DNA of 64,000 nucleotides, from positions 37,678,036 to 37,742,035 of the forward strand of contig NC_030820.1 in assembly GCF_001704415.2 (NCBI RefSeq), read 5' to 3'. The number at the start of each line of letters is the position of its first letter. Within the stretch, counting starts at the first letter, position 1. The notes under the pieces were generated by a model, which searched no databases, was not told the origin of the DNA, and worked only from the letters and a program-made list of their open reading frames with translations. This document shows positions 1 through 10,509 of this stretch, in pieces. Position numbers and translations under genes: made by a program. The stretch is from Capra hircus. Taxonomy: Eukaryota > Chordata > Mammalia > Artiodactyla > Bovidae.

Positions 1-245
1 CATCCCCAAGCTGCCTCAGCCCCGCGGGACGCGTGTGAAGGGAGCCTTCAGAACCAAGTCTAACCTTAGGCATGTTAATTTTGTTTCTCATCCCCTTAGG
101 TCACTTGTGAGAACCAAATTTAAAATGTATTTACTCTATGTGGAAGGCAAGTTGTACAGGACTACAGTGATCTTTGTGAGAAGAACAGGGAGTAAACAAG
201 CATTTCTTCATTTGGAAAACAAAATTTTAACTGTTTTAAGAAATC

Positions 246-365
246 TGGGGGGCCTCCCTAATGGTCCAGTGGTTACCAGTTGGTGCTTCCACTACGAGGT
301 GTGCAGATTTGCTCCCTGGTCAGGGAATCAGGATTTCACATGCCTCGTGACCCCGCAGAAAGGGA
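246..365 (+). mobile_element. CHR-type tRNA-derived SINE
   Basis: The piece matches the CHR head: a CCTCCCTAATGGTCCAGTGG start, a 'cttccac' block, then 'ccctggtcagggaa'. It is diverged and lacks a clear A-tail. Confidence 0.6.
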
Positions 366-1837
366 ATCTGAATGCTTGATAAGAGAACTTGAAAAGGAGA
401 AAAACTAAAACCAAACCCCTGTGCACTCCCTCACCTGTTCAGAGCTGGGGCACCTGACACTGCCCAAAGGATGGTCTGCAGAGTTCTGAGCTGCCAAGGA
501 CACTTAGAGTCCAGATCTCACACCTGACTCACTTGGTACAAGGCCAAGTTAACACCATCTGCAAAACCCCCTCTTCAAAAGGTGAAGCGGTTCAGAGATG
601 GCAAAGAGTACACCTCTGTGGCTGGACAACACACAAAGCTAGATTCAGAAATTCAGAACCTTCGGTGGAAGATAAAGTATAATAAACGTTACCACTGGGT
701 ACAGACTCCAGTCTACGCTATTACCATAAGGCCAAATGACCAAAAAAATGTGAAGAAACCATCTCCACAGTGACTCTCATCTGCTAGAATGGGGTCTAGC
801 TTAACATTACTTAAATCTAACCAGTTTTGTATACATGCAAGAAATATGCCAGCCCTGGTTTCCAGCTTAACGTGAATGTTACATGGAAATCGCCACAGGC
901 AGAGGAAAAGCCTGCCTTTCACATTTAACTGCCTCTCCCTTCTCTAGCCCCAGAGCAGAAAGCACCCAGCCGGCACGGGCTACACCAGGTTCTTCCCATC
1001 AAACTGATGCTCTCTGAAGGATGCTCCTTTGCTATCCCTTCACCTGACTGCCTAACATACCGAAGACCCCTACTGGGGAGAGGACCAAAACCACAGATAA
1101 ACCCATGTAAGCAGCATGGAGCCATTATTTCACTTGGAAAGGGAGGGATGCCATGCCTAGTCCAATACACTTTAGTAAGGAAATAAATCCAAAAATGCTC
1201 TGCTGCAGAAAATCCAAATTACTGGATTTGCAGCAAGTTCTGAACGCAGACTCACATGACGCAGCCTTATGAAACAGACACTGCTCTGTCACTGTTTCAG
1301 CTCACAGGAAGGAAGTGTTCTGTAAGAAATTCTAGTATCACATCTATCTTTCTCTCAATTTCTCTTTATGGTTTTAGTTCTTCTGCCCTGAAGCTAACTG
1401 AAACCTGTCTGTGTTCTATGCCAGCTCAGCCCTGGAGCACCAGTACAGGAAAAACTGAACTATGAGCAACACAAGAGCTCTGCCCTTCCAAGTAGCACTG
1501 TATCTGTGGTTCAACTCCTCCCTCCACTACTGTCTCTCCCCTCCCTGTAATTCCAGCCCTGCTAATATTGTATCTCAGTCTTCAAGGAACACAGAACCAA
1601 AGACTTCGTGGAAAGTCACTAATTAAAAACCAGGTAAAGAGCTGCAGCAAGTGATCAGATTTCCACCACTCATCTTGGTGAGATGAGCCCACAGGGACCC
1701 ATCCCTGCTGACACCAGCCATTCTTACCGGTAGTCCACCAACACACAAGCCGTCCACAGTAGAACACAGCAGACTGCAGGGCATTTGGCAACCACGTAAC
1801 CCAAAGTTCCTAGAACAGGAACCCAGGCTTGGAAGAA

Positions 1838-2095
1838 GGTCAGTGCAGCACACTCAGCGAATGGATAAACTGAATCATCATTTCACAAGGCCGCAAGCCC
1901 ATGAGCTAGTCAGATGCCAAGATGGAACCAAAAAGAGATTAAGCTGAATCACTGGCTAAAGTGAAATTCATTGAGAAATCCATCTAATTACAAGATATCT
2001 GGATTATTTTCAAGAGTTCACAAGGTGAAAAGCTGAACTACAAGACCTATAAACATCTCCTAGCACAGAAATTCTATTGAGAATCAACATACCAC
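1838..2095 (-). ncRNA. SNORD17: probable box C/D snoRNA in SNX5 intron 1 (SNORD17-like)
   Basis: Read on the SNX5 strand, four box-like motifs occur in snoRNA order. A degenerate C box (ATGTTGA) lies at 2090-2084 and a CTGA D' box at 1913-1910. A perfect C' box (ATGATGA) lies at 1881-1875, followed by a CTGA D box at 1857-1854 or 1843-1840. Human SNX5 intron 1 hosts the unusually long C/D snoRNA SNORD17, roughly 6 kb downstream of exon 1, on the same strand and of similar length. A snoRNA here would be released from the spliced SNX5 intron and guide 2'-O-methylation of 28S rRNA in the nucleolus. The C box has one mismatch and I cannot see a good terminal stem, so both ends are estimates. The identity rests on host, position, strand, size and the 3' box cluster. 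Confidence 0.5.
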
Positions 2096-2159
2096 TGCTA
2101 CAGAGGATGTAGCTGCCACACATGTGTGCACACACACAGACTAGTTTCTTCCTTTCACA

Positions 2160-2413
2160 GCTGCTGCTGCTGCTAAGTTGCTTCAGTTGTGTCCGACTCT
2201 GTGCGACCCCACAGACGGCAGCCCACCAGGCTCCCCCATCCCTGGGATTCTCCAGGCAAGAACACTGGAGTGGGTTGCCATTTCCTTCTCCAATGCATGA
2301 AAGTGAAAAATGAAAGTCACTCAGTCATGTCCGACCCTCAGCGACCCCCTGGACTGTAGCCTGCCAGGCTCCTCCGTCCATGGGATTTTCCAGGCACAAG
2401 TACTGGAGTGGCT
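2160..2413 (-). mobile_element. Bov-A2 SINE
   Basis: The element opens with a short CTG run, followed by two BovA units of the form 'cttcagt.gtgtccgactct..gcgacccc'. Between them is the GAAAGTGAAA linker. It is written in the orientation that reads as the reverse of BovB sense. Confidence 0.85.
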
Positions 2414-2430
2414 AAAACCCTTCATCTACT

Positions 2431-2549
2431 GCTTCCCTGATAGCTCAAGTGGTAAAGTACCCGCCTGCAATGCAGGAGACCCTGGTTCAATTCCTGAGTT
2501 GGGAAGATCCACTGGAGAAGGGATAGGCTACCTACTGCAGTATTCTTGG
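2431..2549 (+). mobile_element. Bov-tA SINE, 3'-truncated
   Basis: A tRNA-Glu-like head ('gcttccctgatagctcaag...cctgcaatgcagg...ttcaattcc') is followed by the start of a BovA unit. It stops at 'agtattcttg', where a second copy begins. Confidence 0.8.
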
Positions 2550-2741
2550 GCTTCCCTGGTGGCTCAGCTGGTAAACAATCTGACTGCAATGTGGGAGACC
2601 TGGGTTGGATCCTTGGGTTGGGAAGATCCCCTGGAAAAGGGAAAGGCAGAATACTGCAGTATTCTGTCTTGGAGAACGACATGGACTGTATAGTCCATGG
2701 GGTCACGAGTCTGACACAACTGAATGACCTTCACTTCACCT
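2550..2741 (+). mobile_element. Bov-tA SINE
   Basis: This is a full tRNA head plus BovA body ending in 'cttcacttcacc'. It abuts the preceding truncated copy directly, which suggests a tandem insertion or recombination between two copies. Confidence 0.88.
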
Positions 2742-3510
2742 ACTATTTGATCTCATGAAGTCTCCCTACCAAAAGTTCCCACTCTATCAAGTCCACAACT
2801 CTTTACAAAGCAGTCTTACTTTATGTTCAACCCAAGATCAAAGAGGAAAATTTGAGAAAAAAATCTACCTTTACCACCAACGAAGATTACTCAGCAACAT
2901 GGACAGAGCTGCCTGAGCTTAGGATTGTGTCGTCTGAGTTTGAGACACAAAAGGCAACAGAGAGAATAGAAGGCTGCCTGTTCCTGGTGGAATTCTTGTG
3001 TTTAGGTAAAGGTACCACACTTCCCAGATCTTTCAGATGTAAGTATTTTAACCTCATTTTATCACTCACCAGCTACCCGGCACCCCCCAGCACACATGCG
3101 AACTTTTTATGTCCTGCTCTTGAGGATAAGGCTGGCAACACTTGCATTTGTGCCCCATACCACGGGCACTATAACTAGACACAAGGGCTTGTGGAGCTAC
3201 CCCTCGCAAACAAGTAAACCATAAACTCTTCTGACAGAAAACACGTACCACAGGTTAGCATAAGCAACTATTGAGAAAACTACAGTTTTCTCTCCAGACC
3301 ATGTATCAGTGTCTGAACAATTTACACAAAGTGTGTAAAAAGAAAGAGGGGAAGTCAAGCCAAGGACCCAATGTCTGCACTGAAGGTCAGTTGCTCTTGC
3401 ACCTTCACTCTTACCTATGTATTTATGTTTTGCCTTTGGGGTATGAGACAGTTGAGAAATTTCACTTTCCCCTTTTAGAGGGGGAAATCTCTTCGTAAGA
3501 GTTACTCCGT

Positions 3511-3620
3511 GGGGACTTCCCTGATGGTACAGTGACTGAGACTGCGCTACCCAGTGCTGGGGAGCATAGGTTTGATCTCTGGTCAGGGAGCTGGGCAGCT
3601 AAAATACATAAATAATCGTG
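3511..3620 (+). mobile_element. CHR-type SINE
   Basis: It begins 'ggggacttccctgatgg', continues to 'tctctggtcagggag', and is followed shortly by an A-rich then T-rich stretch. The body is diverged. Confidence 0.6.
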
Positions 3621-4321
3621 GTTTTTTTTTTTAAGGAGTAACTCAATGGCTAGTTAGAAAACATACAGGTGTTGGGGGTGAAGTATCCTTTTCAGGGTGG
3701 GGGTTAAGGAGCAAGTTTCTCACAGTAATGTAAAGATACTTCTCAATTTAGACCCATAGAAAACAAATCTGCTATTCATGCAAGACAAGCTGTCCCAGCA
3801 TCCCTTCCCTCTATAAAGCTGGGTCCACTGAAAGGTTGCTTCCGTAAATTCTACCTAACTTCACTGCCTGTGCCTGTCACCACTGTCCAATGGTGCTATA
3901 TCCTAATTTCTTCAAGCAATCAGGACAACAGAGAGCAATACATTTAAAAAGCAGGCTTTTAAACCACATTCTACCCTGCAGCACAGTCTCAGTCAGCTCA
4001 ATTCTGCCCCACATCACTTTGGCATCAGAGCCTCAGGTTTCCACTGTCCAAAGTGGCCGGGGAACTCCACCAGGCTAAGCGCAGCAGCCTTTGTAATCCT
4101 CCACTACCCAGAACCCTTCAGCATCTTTTGATCAGGTTCCTCAATACTGAGTGAAAGCTAATTCTATTAATGTCAAAGATAGTCAACAATGCTTATGTTT
4201 TATGCTATTTCTTTAGAATTTCTCAAACATCTAAAAAACCTAGAAACAAATTGGCACATTAAAGATTAGCCTCTAACATAAGCTGACCTACCCACCATAC
4301 CATCTTAGAAAGTCTAAACTG

Positions 4322-4435
4322 GTGATTCTCAACCAAGACATTTGACAATGTCTGCATTTATTTTTGACAGCCACTAAGGAAGCCCAAAATGTCTGTCAGC
4401 AGTGCTCAGATTAAGAAACCCTGGTTCAAGCTGAA
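4322..4435 (+). mobile_element. MER20-like DNA transposon fragment
   Basis: Terminal blocks 'gtgattctcaacca' and 'ttaagaaaccctggt' surround 'acatttgacaatgtctgcatt'. These are the landmarks of the non-autonomous hAT element MER20. The middle is shortened. Confidence 0.6.
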
Positions 4436-5898
4436 GCTCTACATTATTAGATCTTAGTCTTACTAGGTCTCATACCAAAGAACTTAGATCTCAGAATCCA
4501 AAAAATTCTCACATAATCTCCCTGGGCCATTTCTTCCCACAGCAGATCAAGTGGGCAGATCGTGATCTGTCACGGTAATACTCACAAAGGGAGATCTTAA
4601 GACACTCTGTGCAAGTTGCTGATCCAGAACTAAGGCGTGGGCAACTCTGAGAAGTCATACTTCTCGAATTTAAAGTCATGCCATAAACAGTGGAAAATTT
4701 CAGCCCACAAGAATCAGTCACTCTGGACTTTGCAGTACTGGTGAAAATTCAGGTTGTCTCTGTAATGTAAGTTATAGGACACTCCATCTAGGCTGGTAGA
4801 GTGGTGTCCCTACAGACAACTTCCACACGTGTTAACTGCCTACAAACCAGAGCACCAGCAGGTAAAACATTAATGACTGGCTCTGAAAAGGAAAACACCA
4901 TCCAAAGCCTAGGTAACCAACTAGTGAAAAGTTAAGGTGAAAGTAACAAGGCTAGGCTGCGGTGGGGAGCGGGCTTACAAAGCTGTGCACCCTGGCACAT
5001 TGACTTCAGCTCACTAACAAGAGTCACAAAATACCCCTGGAGACAATCAGGACCCACACTCCATTTGCCACAGGTTGGCAAGACTCACAGGATCACAACA
5101 GACACACAGTCTGTGGGTGGGAACCTAAGTGTGATGTTTAAAGGACCTTGAGGTCAACAGGAGACCTGGAGAACATGCAAATGACTGGAAGCCTGAATAA
5201 ATCTCAGGGGAACAAGGTTCTGCATAACCCAATTTTTCCCCCTAACCATTAAAAACTACAGACACCTTAGGATGTTGATCCAGCCAGTGTATGTTTTGGC
5301 CCGGGCGGGGGGAGGAGGGGGATGGCTCAGTACTGCACTAATTTATCTTGGAGATGAACCTAATGGTATCAAAGTTTTAGTTAAATGTTCCAGGGGCTGG
5401 ACTTGGCAAAACCTTACTTTTCTAAACTTAAGGACCATAACACAATCTTTCCCATCAGTACAGGATTAGTTAAAAACCAAATTAATCATGCAACTGCTTT
5501 CTGGGCAAGGGACAAATCAACACCATCAGCTCAAATGGAAACCACTAAATGGAAGCACCAGGCTACTGGATACAGGCCAATTCTCCTGTTTCGCAAGCCA
5601 AAAATTCTGTAGACGGATTAAAAATCCTCGAGATCAACTATGCTCCCTGACTTATTAGTGGGGCCAACTTTGAAGAACCCCTATCCTCATGGAAATCCCT
5701 AAGCAGATAATCGCAAAGTTTAAACTTCTAATTTTTTCAGCAAAAAAGCAAAATTTTTCAGTTAACTAACAAAGCTGTATTACAGCAATATAACTGTCTG
5801 CCCAAGATCTGTCCGTCTGTTATTTCACTCTTGTCCCATTTGGAACTCCCTTTTTTTGGTGAACATTAAAAACCATTTTAATATTGGTTTCTTAAAAA

Positions 5899-6080
5899 CC
5901 TGAGCTCAGTTGATAAAGAATCTGCCTGTAATGTGGGAGACCTGGGTTCGATCCCTGGGTTGGGAAGAGCCCCTGGAGAAGGGAAAGTCTATCCACTCCA
6001 GTATTCTGGCCTGGAGAATTCCATGAACTATACAGTCCATGGGGTCGAGAGTCGAACAAGCCTGAACTTTCACTTCAAAA
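5899..6080 (+). mobile_element. Bov-tA SINE
   Basis: A tRNA head from 'gagctcagttgataaagaatctgcctg' is followed by a BovA body with 'gagaattccatgaactatacagtccatggggtc' and the end 'tttcacttc'. Confidence 0.85.
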
Positions 6081-7329
6081 ACCATCTTAATCCACATCAC
6101 AGGACCAGTATCCGAGATGAGAAAGAAAAATGAAGCTGTGTTAAGAGTAACATTTAAGTTTCCTATTTCCCTACTTCTCCAATTAAAAAAAAAAATCGGG
6201 GCAATAATTCTATATAGTCCTTTCCTGTAGTCACTAAAACCAGAAGGAAGTAGCCTTCACAATCCTGCCCTGCTGGAGGGTCAGAGGGTGGTGAAGGTAC
6301 TTAAAACCAATCAGGGATATATATACAATACTAACAAACAGAAAAGTCGACTGAAGTTTTAAACAGCAGTGTAAAACTAATTATGGGTCGAAAAAGGAGA
6401 TGCAAGGTGAGGGATATCAAAATTTCTATTCGGTCACCTAAACTTCTAGAGAGAAAACTACCTTTGGAATCGTCTAGCAAAAGTCTTCTCAACTTCCCAC
6501 TTCTAGCTTTAGGGAGGGGAAAAAAAAAAATTCTTTCAGCTTTGAAAGAAATAAAAACATCCCCAACGAAAACGCTCTCCTCACACTTTCAGTAACTAAC
6601 CCAGCAGCGGTACAACCGTCACCTACTAGATGAAAAGGTCTGTCCAAAGACCTGTGGACCATAAAACGTGCTTTGGTTTCTAAAGCGATGACTTTCAGAC
6701 TAAATCTGAGAGCACCTCGAGTTTCTAGATTACCGTTTTTCAATTTTCTGTTAGAAAAACTTTTCTGTTGACGGTTCTGCACAAACCGCGGTGGCTCACA
6801 CCAACCCCTGTATTCTCCAAAGTAACTGGCCAAGACAGGACCAATAAAAGCGGAGACCTAATTCGATCTTATCGGCTACGGTGACAGGCATTTATTGCAC
6901 TGGTTACCTTTTAGATCTCCAGATGCGAGTGGCAGGGAAGAATAATTTAACATCCACACGTGTAAAGAGCGAAAAGTTCAGCTATTTGAGAACCTCATAA
7001 AATGACCCAAGTCCCGCAGCGGCGCACTGAGCGCTTAGTGAAGTTGCAGGGCACACGAGTCCGACTTCGGCCTGGGCGGAATTTCCCCAGAATTTCTGAA
7101 AGGGTGGGGGCGGTTCGGAGCTCCTTTGCACCGTGCAAAGTGGGTCTCACGTGCACCGCCGGGCTCCCCGGGGGAGAGCTGTGTACCGCACAGGCGCAGC
7201 GTGCGCCCTCGGCCCGTGTCCCGGGAGCGCCCCGGACCACGCGGAGGGAGGGCGGCGGGGTACCCTGGGGGCCCGCGAAAGGAGCGTGGGGCCTCCCGGC
7301 CCGGAGCCCGAGCACAGCCAGGGCCTCAC

Positions 7330-7380
7330 CTTACTGCGGTCCTCCTCCTGCTGCTGCAACACCTCGGGAACCGCGGCCAT
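7330..7380 (-). CDS. SNX5: SNX5 coding exon 1 (sorting nexin-5), partial gene
   Basis: The minus strand reads MAAVPEVLQQQEEDRSK from an ATG at 7380-7378, followed at once by a GTGAGG donor at 7329. This matches the N-terminus of mammalian sorting nexin-5 almost residue for residue. The ATG context GTCGCCATGG is a strong Kozak site. SNX5 is a PX-BAR protein that pairs with SNX1 or SNX2 in the ESCPE-1/retromer-linked coat on early endosomes. It helps return cargo such as the cation-independent mannose-6-phosphate receptor to the trans-Golgi. Only these 17 codons are in the window. The PX and BAR domains are encoded further left. The exon ends on a complete codon (phase 0). The gene is divergent from MGME1 and shares its CpG island. 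Confidence 0.95.
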
Positions 7381-7640
7381 GGCGACGCGGGTCTCGAGCG
7401 GGGCCGCCTGGGTGTGCGAGGAGAGAAGAGGCTGGGCCGCCGCCACCGCCGGGGCGCCTCTCAGGGGAAGGGGCGGCCGCGGCCCCGCCTCCGCCAGCCT
7501 CCCTGCCCGACGGCGGAGGGAAGCCTCGAGATTCCGCCACCGTCCCAGCAGCCCCGGGAAAGGCGAGCGGCGCCCCCACGTGCTCCCCCAGGGCGGCCTC
7601 CCCCGTCCCCGCTGCCGTCCATCTTGGAGCCGGGCAAAGA
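7381..7640 (-). other. SNX5: SNX5 5' UTR / core promoter (approximate)
   Basis: This CpG-rich sequence lies immediately upstream of the SNX5 start codon. A reverse YY1-type site (CCATCTTG on the plus strand near 7619) is often found just downstream of housekeeping start sites. The 5' end of the transcript is not visible, so the right boundary is a guess. Confidence 0.45.
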
Positions 7641-7799
7641 AGCGACGCGGGGGCCTACCCTCGCTCCGGGCCACCCGGAAGCCGCCAACCGCAGGGCCGC
7701 CCTGGGGACGCGGAAGCCCAGGAGCTCTAGTAGCGAGGCGCGTCTCAAGAAAAGGCGGGCGCGCCTGTGCCGGAGGAATTTATTACTCAGCCAGAGCCC

Positions 7800-7933
7800 A
7801 AGATGGCGACGAGCTCTGACGTCACGAGACCTCGCGAGAGAGAAATGGCGCGATTTGGAGGCGCCCGCGCTCCCGCCGGAGGGAGAGTTCCCCCCCACTG
7901 AGCGCCGGAGAATGGACGAAGCTGGGGGACCAG
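7800..7933 (+). other. MGME1: probable MGME1 exon 1 (5' region) with donor at 7934
   Basis: CCAG|GTATAG at 7930-7939 is a reasonable donor, placed just after the CRE/CTCGCGAG/YY1 cluster and before a GC box. It would splice to the acceptor at 9926-9927. The exon is usually noncoding in this gene. Here, however, an ATG at 7912 in strong context (A at -3, G at +4) opens a frame that joins in phase with MGME1. The 5' boundary is a guess. Confidence 0.4.
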
Positions 7934-8390
7934 GTATAGGGGCGGGGCATGAGCGCCGCAGTGCTTGCTGGGGCCGCCGTGCCTGGGCGGGGCCTAGCCT
8001 GAGGGCAAAGCGCGGGACGGACGAAAGGACCAGCCCGCGGGGTCGTTCGCGCGCTGAAGCTAGCGGAGGGCACCGGCTTCTGAGGTACCTCCCTGCCGGC
8101 TGTTCCCTACTGTGATTCTCGCGCGAGGGTCCGCCGCCGGCCTGGTCCTGTGGGGCTCCGCCGAAGCGCGTACATGGCGGCGGGGCCCTACTAACCGCCC
8201 CTGGCGGTTCAAACCGGTTGCGAGCGCGAGTGCCCAGTGTTGAATGGATCCTAGCGGCGCCCACTGTAGGGGGTGTGAGGGGTTAGATGAGAGCTCTCCC
8301 TCCATGCTACTTTTCAGAGAGTCTGGTTTTCAATCTTATGGTTTCCTGGGGAGAAGTGGGGAGGAATAAATGGGAGATTTGGGAGTGACA

Positions 8391-8940
8391 TATTGTTGCT
8401 CTTGTTCAGTCGTGCACGACTCTTTGCGACCCATGGACTGCAGCCCAGCAGGTGGACTGCAGCACGCCAGACCTCTGTCCTCCACTGTCTTCTGGCGTTT
8501 GATCAACTCCATGCCCATCAAGTTGGTGACGTGAGCTTCCCTGGTGGCTCAGACGGTGAAGATAGTGATGGTCTCTCACCGTCTTACCTTCTCTTGCCCC
8601 CTCCTGCCTTTGCCTTCAATCTTTCCCAGCATCAGGGTCTTATTGGAAAGACCCAATCTTTCCTTATTGGAAAGACCGCTCTTCACATCAGGTGGCCAAA
8701 CTATTGGAACTTCAGCAGCAGCCCTTCCAGTGACTATTCAAGGTTGATTTCCTTTAGGATTGATTGGGTTTGATCTCTTGGCTGTCCAAGGGACTCTAAA
8801 GAGTCTTCTTCAGCACCACAATTTGAAAGGGTTGTGACACATACCCCACTACTTCTGAAGAAGAAAATGGCAACCCACTCCAGTATTCTTGCCTAGAGAG
8901 TCCATGGGGTAGCAAAGAGTCGGACACCACAGCACATAGG
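8391..8940 (-). mobile_element. BovB 3'-end copy mixed with Bov-tA pieces
   Basis: The start and middle read as antisense BovB 3' sequence ('ctcttgttcagtcg', 'cccagcatcagggtctt', 'ggctgtccaagggactct'). A short Bov-tA head is embedded at about 8533-8556. A BovA-like end ('caacccactccagtattcttgcc') lies in the opposite sense at 8870-8935. Confidence 0.65.
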
Positions 8941-9123
8941 CAAACAAGGACCTGCTGTAAAGCACAGAAAACTCTATTCGATACTCTGCAATGGCCTATA
9001 TGGGATAAGAATCTTAAAAGAGAGGGGATATATGTGTATGTATAACTGACTCACTTTTGCTCTACACCTAAAACTAATATAACATTGTAAATCAGCTATA
9101 CTCCAATAAAAATTTTTTTTCAG
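8941..9123 (+). mobile_element. L1 3' end (short truncated copy)
   Basis: Landmarks of ruminant L1 3' ends are present: 'gcacagaaaactctattcgatactctg', 'atgtataactgactcacttt', 'aacattgtaaatcagctatactccaataaaa' and a terminal T/A tract. Confidence 0.85.
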
Positions 9124-9927
9124 AAATCTGATGTTTAGGGATTAGTGGTTAAACTAGTGTGACCACCAGGCCCCTCTAGTGTCCTGTCCTGTGTTTCTTT
9201 GTATCACACAGAGCTCCCTTCATAGGCGGCAGTTGGCACCATAGTGAATTTTAGGGACACGTTGTCCCATGCTGTCTACTAGTTCACGTTTAACAAATGC
9301 TGGTCCTTCAAAAGTAGTTTTGTACAGATAGTACCAATTCCAAGCTCAGCTGCAGGACAAGACAAGAAATTGACTGATAAGTTGTTGAGACAAGGAATAG
9401 CAACTTTATTTGGAAAGCCAGCAGACCTAGAGGATGGTGGACTAATGCCCCAAAGAGCCATTTTTCCAGAGTTAGAATTGAGACTCCTTCTATCCTAAAA
9501 GGAGGGAGTGTCACTGGTTGTTGCAAACTTCTTGGTGCAGGAATCCTTTGTTGTAGCTGCCCGGGGAGGTCTGGTCACAATGCTCCTAAAAACCTCAAAC
9601 AAGACAATTATTTTCTGTTCTGTAACTTTTTATGCTTGGAAACATGTTAATACCTTTAAAGATCAGAACTCTGAGGATGGGCTCTCCTGTATATTCCAAG
9701 CTATAGGCATAACATTCTCCTACAAAAGGTGTAAAGACCATATTAAGCCCCGGCAGGGAACTACGGTTAGAATTAAAAGAATAGATCCAATATGGAGTCA
9801 GGTTTGTTCTCTGTTAAACATGTCTAAAAAGTTATTGAACACAATTTTAAAGAGCAATATACAGTTGCAGCTTTCACTTTCATGGTTCAAACATTTAACA
9901 CACCTAACACCACTTTCTCTTTGATAG

Positions 9928-10509
9928 GAAAGCAAAAGTTAAAAAGGCCTTCAACATTACAAGTATACCAGAGGGAAGTGAAAAAAAGTCTAAAGATGAA
10001 GGTATTTCAGACCATCTGTAGACAGCTTCAAAGTTCAAAGAGGTTTTTTGTAGAAGCAGCCCCCCGTGTTGTTTTCTCCACTTCCTCTTATTTGCGTGGC
10101 CGGAAGAAAAGAGTGAACCCTTATGAACAAGTGGACCAGGAAAAATACTCTGATTTGGTCAGGTCTGTCTTGTCATTCAGAGGCCATGCTCGGACTCCAC
10201 AGACTCTGTTCGAGGAAGATGCTTTACTCTATGGACCGGTGAGTAAGAGTAAGGCCCCAAAGCAAGAAGAAGAAGCAGGAGTTCCACAAAACTGGTTTCC
10301 TCTGTTCAATCCAGAGAAAAGCATAAAACCAGACCCAGCAAGGGATCCTCCAGTTCCTCTGAAAATCCCTTTGCAAAGGAATTCGATACCAAGTGTGACC
10401 CGAGTCCTGCAGCAGACCATGACGTCAGAACAGACTTTCTACCTGGAGAAGTGGAGGCAGCGCATGATTCTGGAACTGGGAGAGGATGGCTTTGCTGAAT
10501 ATACTTCAA
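9928..10509 (+). CDS. MGME1: MGME1 exon 2 (start codon at 9996)
   Basis: The acceptor is TTTGATAG at 9920-9927. The donor AA|GTAATC lies after 10509 and splits codon 172 (Asn) after its first base. The exon encodes residues 1-171: the presequence, the variable linker, and the helical lead-in ending TRVLQQTM...LELGEDGFAEYTS. The 68 bases before the ATG are also open in frame. Confidence 0.93.

Larger units (their letters stand above)
1..7329 (-). other. SNX5: SNX5 intron 1 (partial)
   Basis: This stretch lies downstream of the SNX5 exon 1 donor (GT at 7329-7328, minus strand) and runs off the left edge. I looked for SNX5 exon 2, which continues the N-terminal region before the PX domain, and did not see it, so it should lie left of the window. 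Contents I can name are a CHR-type SINE (246-365), a probable snoRNA (1838-2095), a Bov-A2/Bov-tA cluster (2160-2741), a CHR SINE (3511-3620), a MER20-like piece (4322-4435) and a Bov-tA (5899-6080). Nothing is recognisable in 370-1830, 2745-3510, 3620-4320, 4440-5895 and 6085-7000. Confidence 0.7.
7000..8260. promoter_or_regulatory. CpG-rich bidirectional promoter region of SNX5 and MGME1
   Basis: CpG dinucleotides are dense from about 7000 to 8260 and sparse on both sides. SNX5 starts leftward (ATG at 7380) and MGME1 starts rightward. Visible motifs include CACGTG E-boxes at 7149-7154 and in CCACGTGC near 7577, and YY1-type AAGATGGCG at 7799-7807 with its reverse CCATCTTG near 7619. There is also a perfect palindromic CRE TGACGTCA at 7817-7824, CTCGCGAG at 7831-7838 (core of the TCTCGCGAGA element) and GGGGCGGGGC at 7939-7948. 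No TATA box is evident, which fits a housekeeping CpG-island promoter with dispersed start sites. Transcription start sites cannot be fixed from sequence. Factor occupancy is inference. Confidence 0.85.

Noticed and set aside
35..773. Two plus-strand frames at the left edge (114 and 63 codons)
   Set aside because: The first runs into a CHR SINE and neither resembles a known protein. They lie in SNX5 intron 1.
4500..4760. Possible structured RNA on the SNX5 strand
   Set aside because: It looked RNA-like at first, but I could not find a C/D or H/ACA box arrangement, so nothing supports a call.
5899..5990. tRNA-Glu-like sequences in many places (this is one example)
   Set aside because: They are heads of Bov-tA and CHR SINEs followed by element bodies, not tRNA genes.
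7126..8115. 329-codon plus-strand open frame, and overlapping long frames on both strands, in the SNX5/MGME1 promoter
   Set aside because: Several frames are open at once, which is what high GC content gives. Composition is Arg/Pro/Gly-rich and the region is explained by the shared promoter and SNX5 exon 1.
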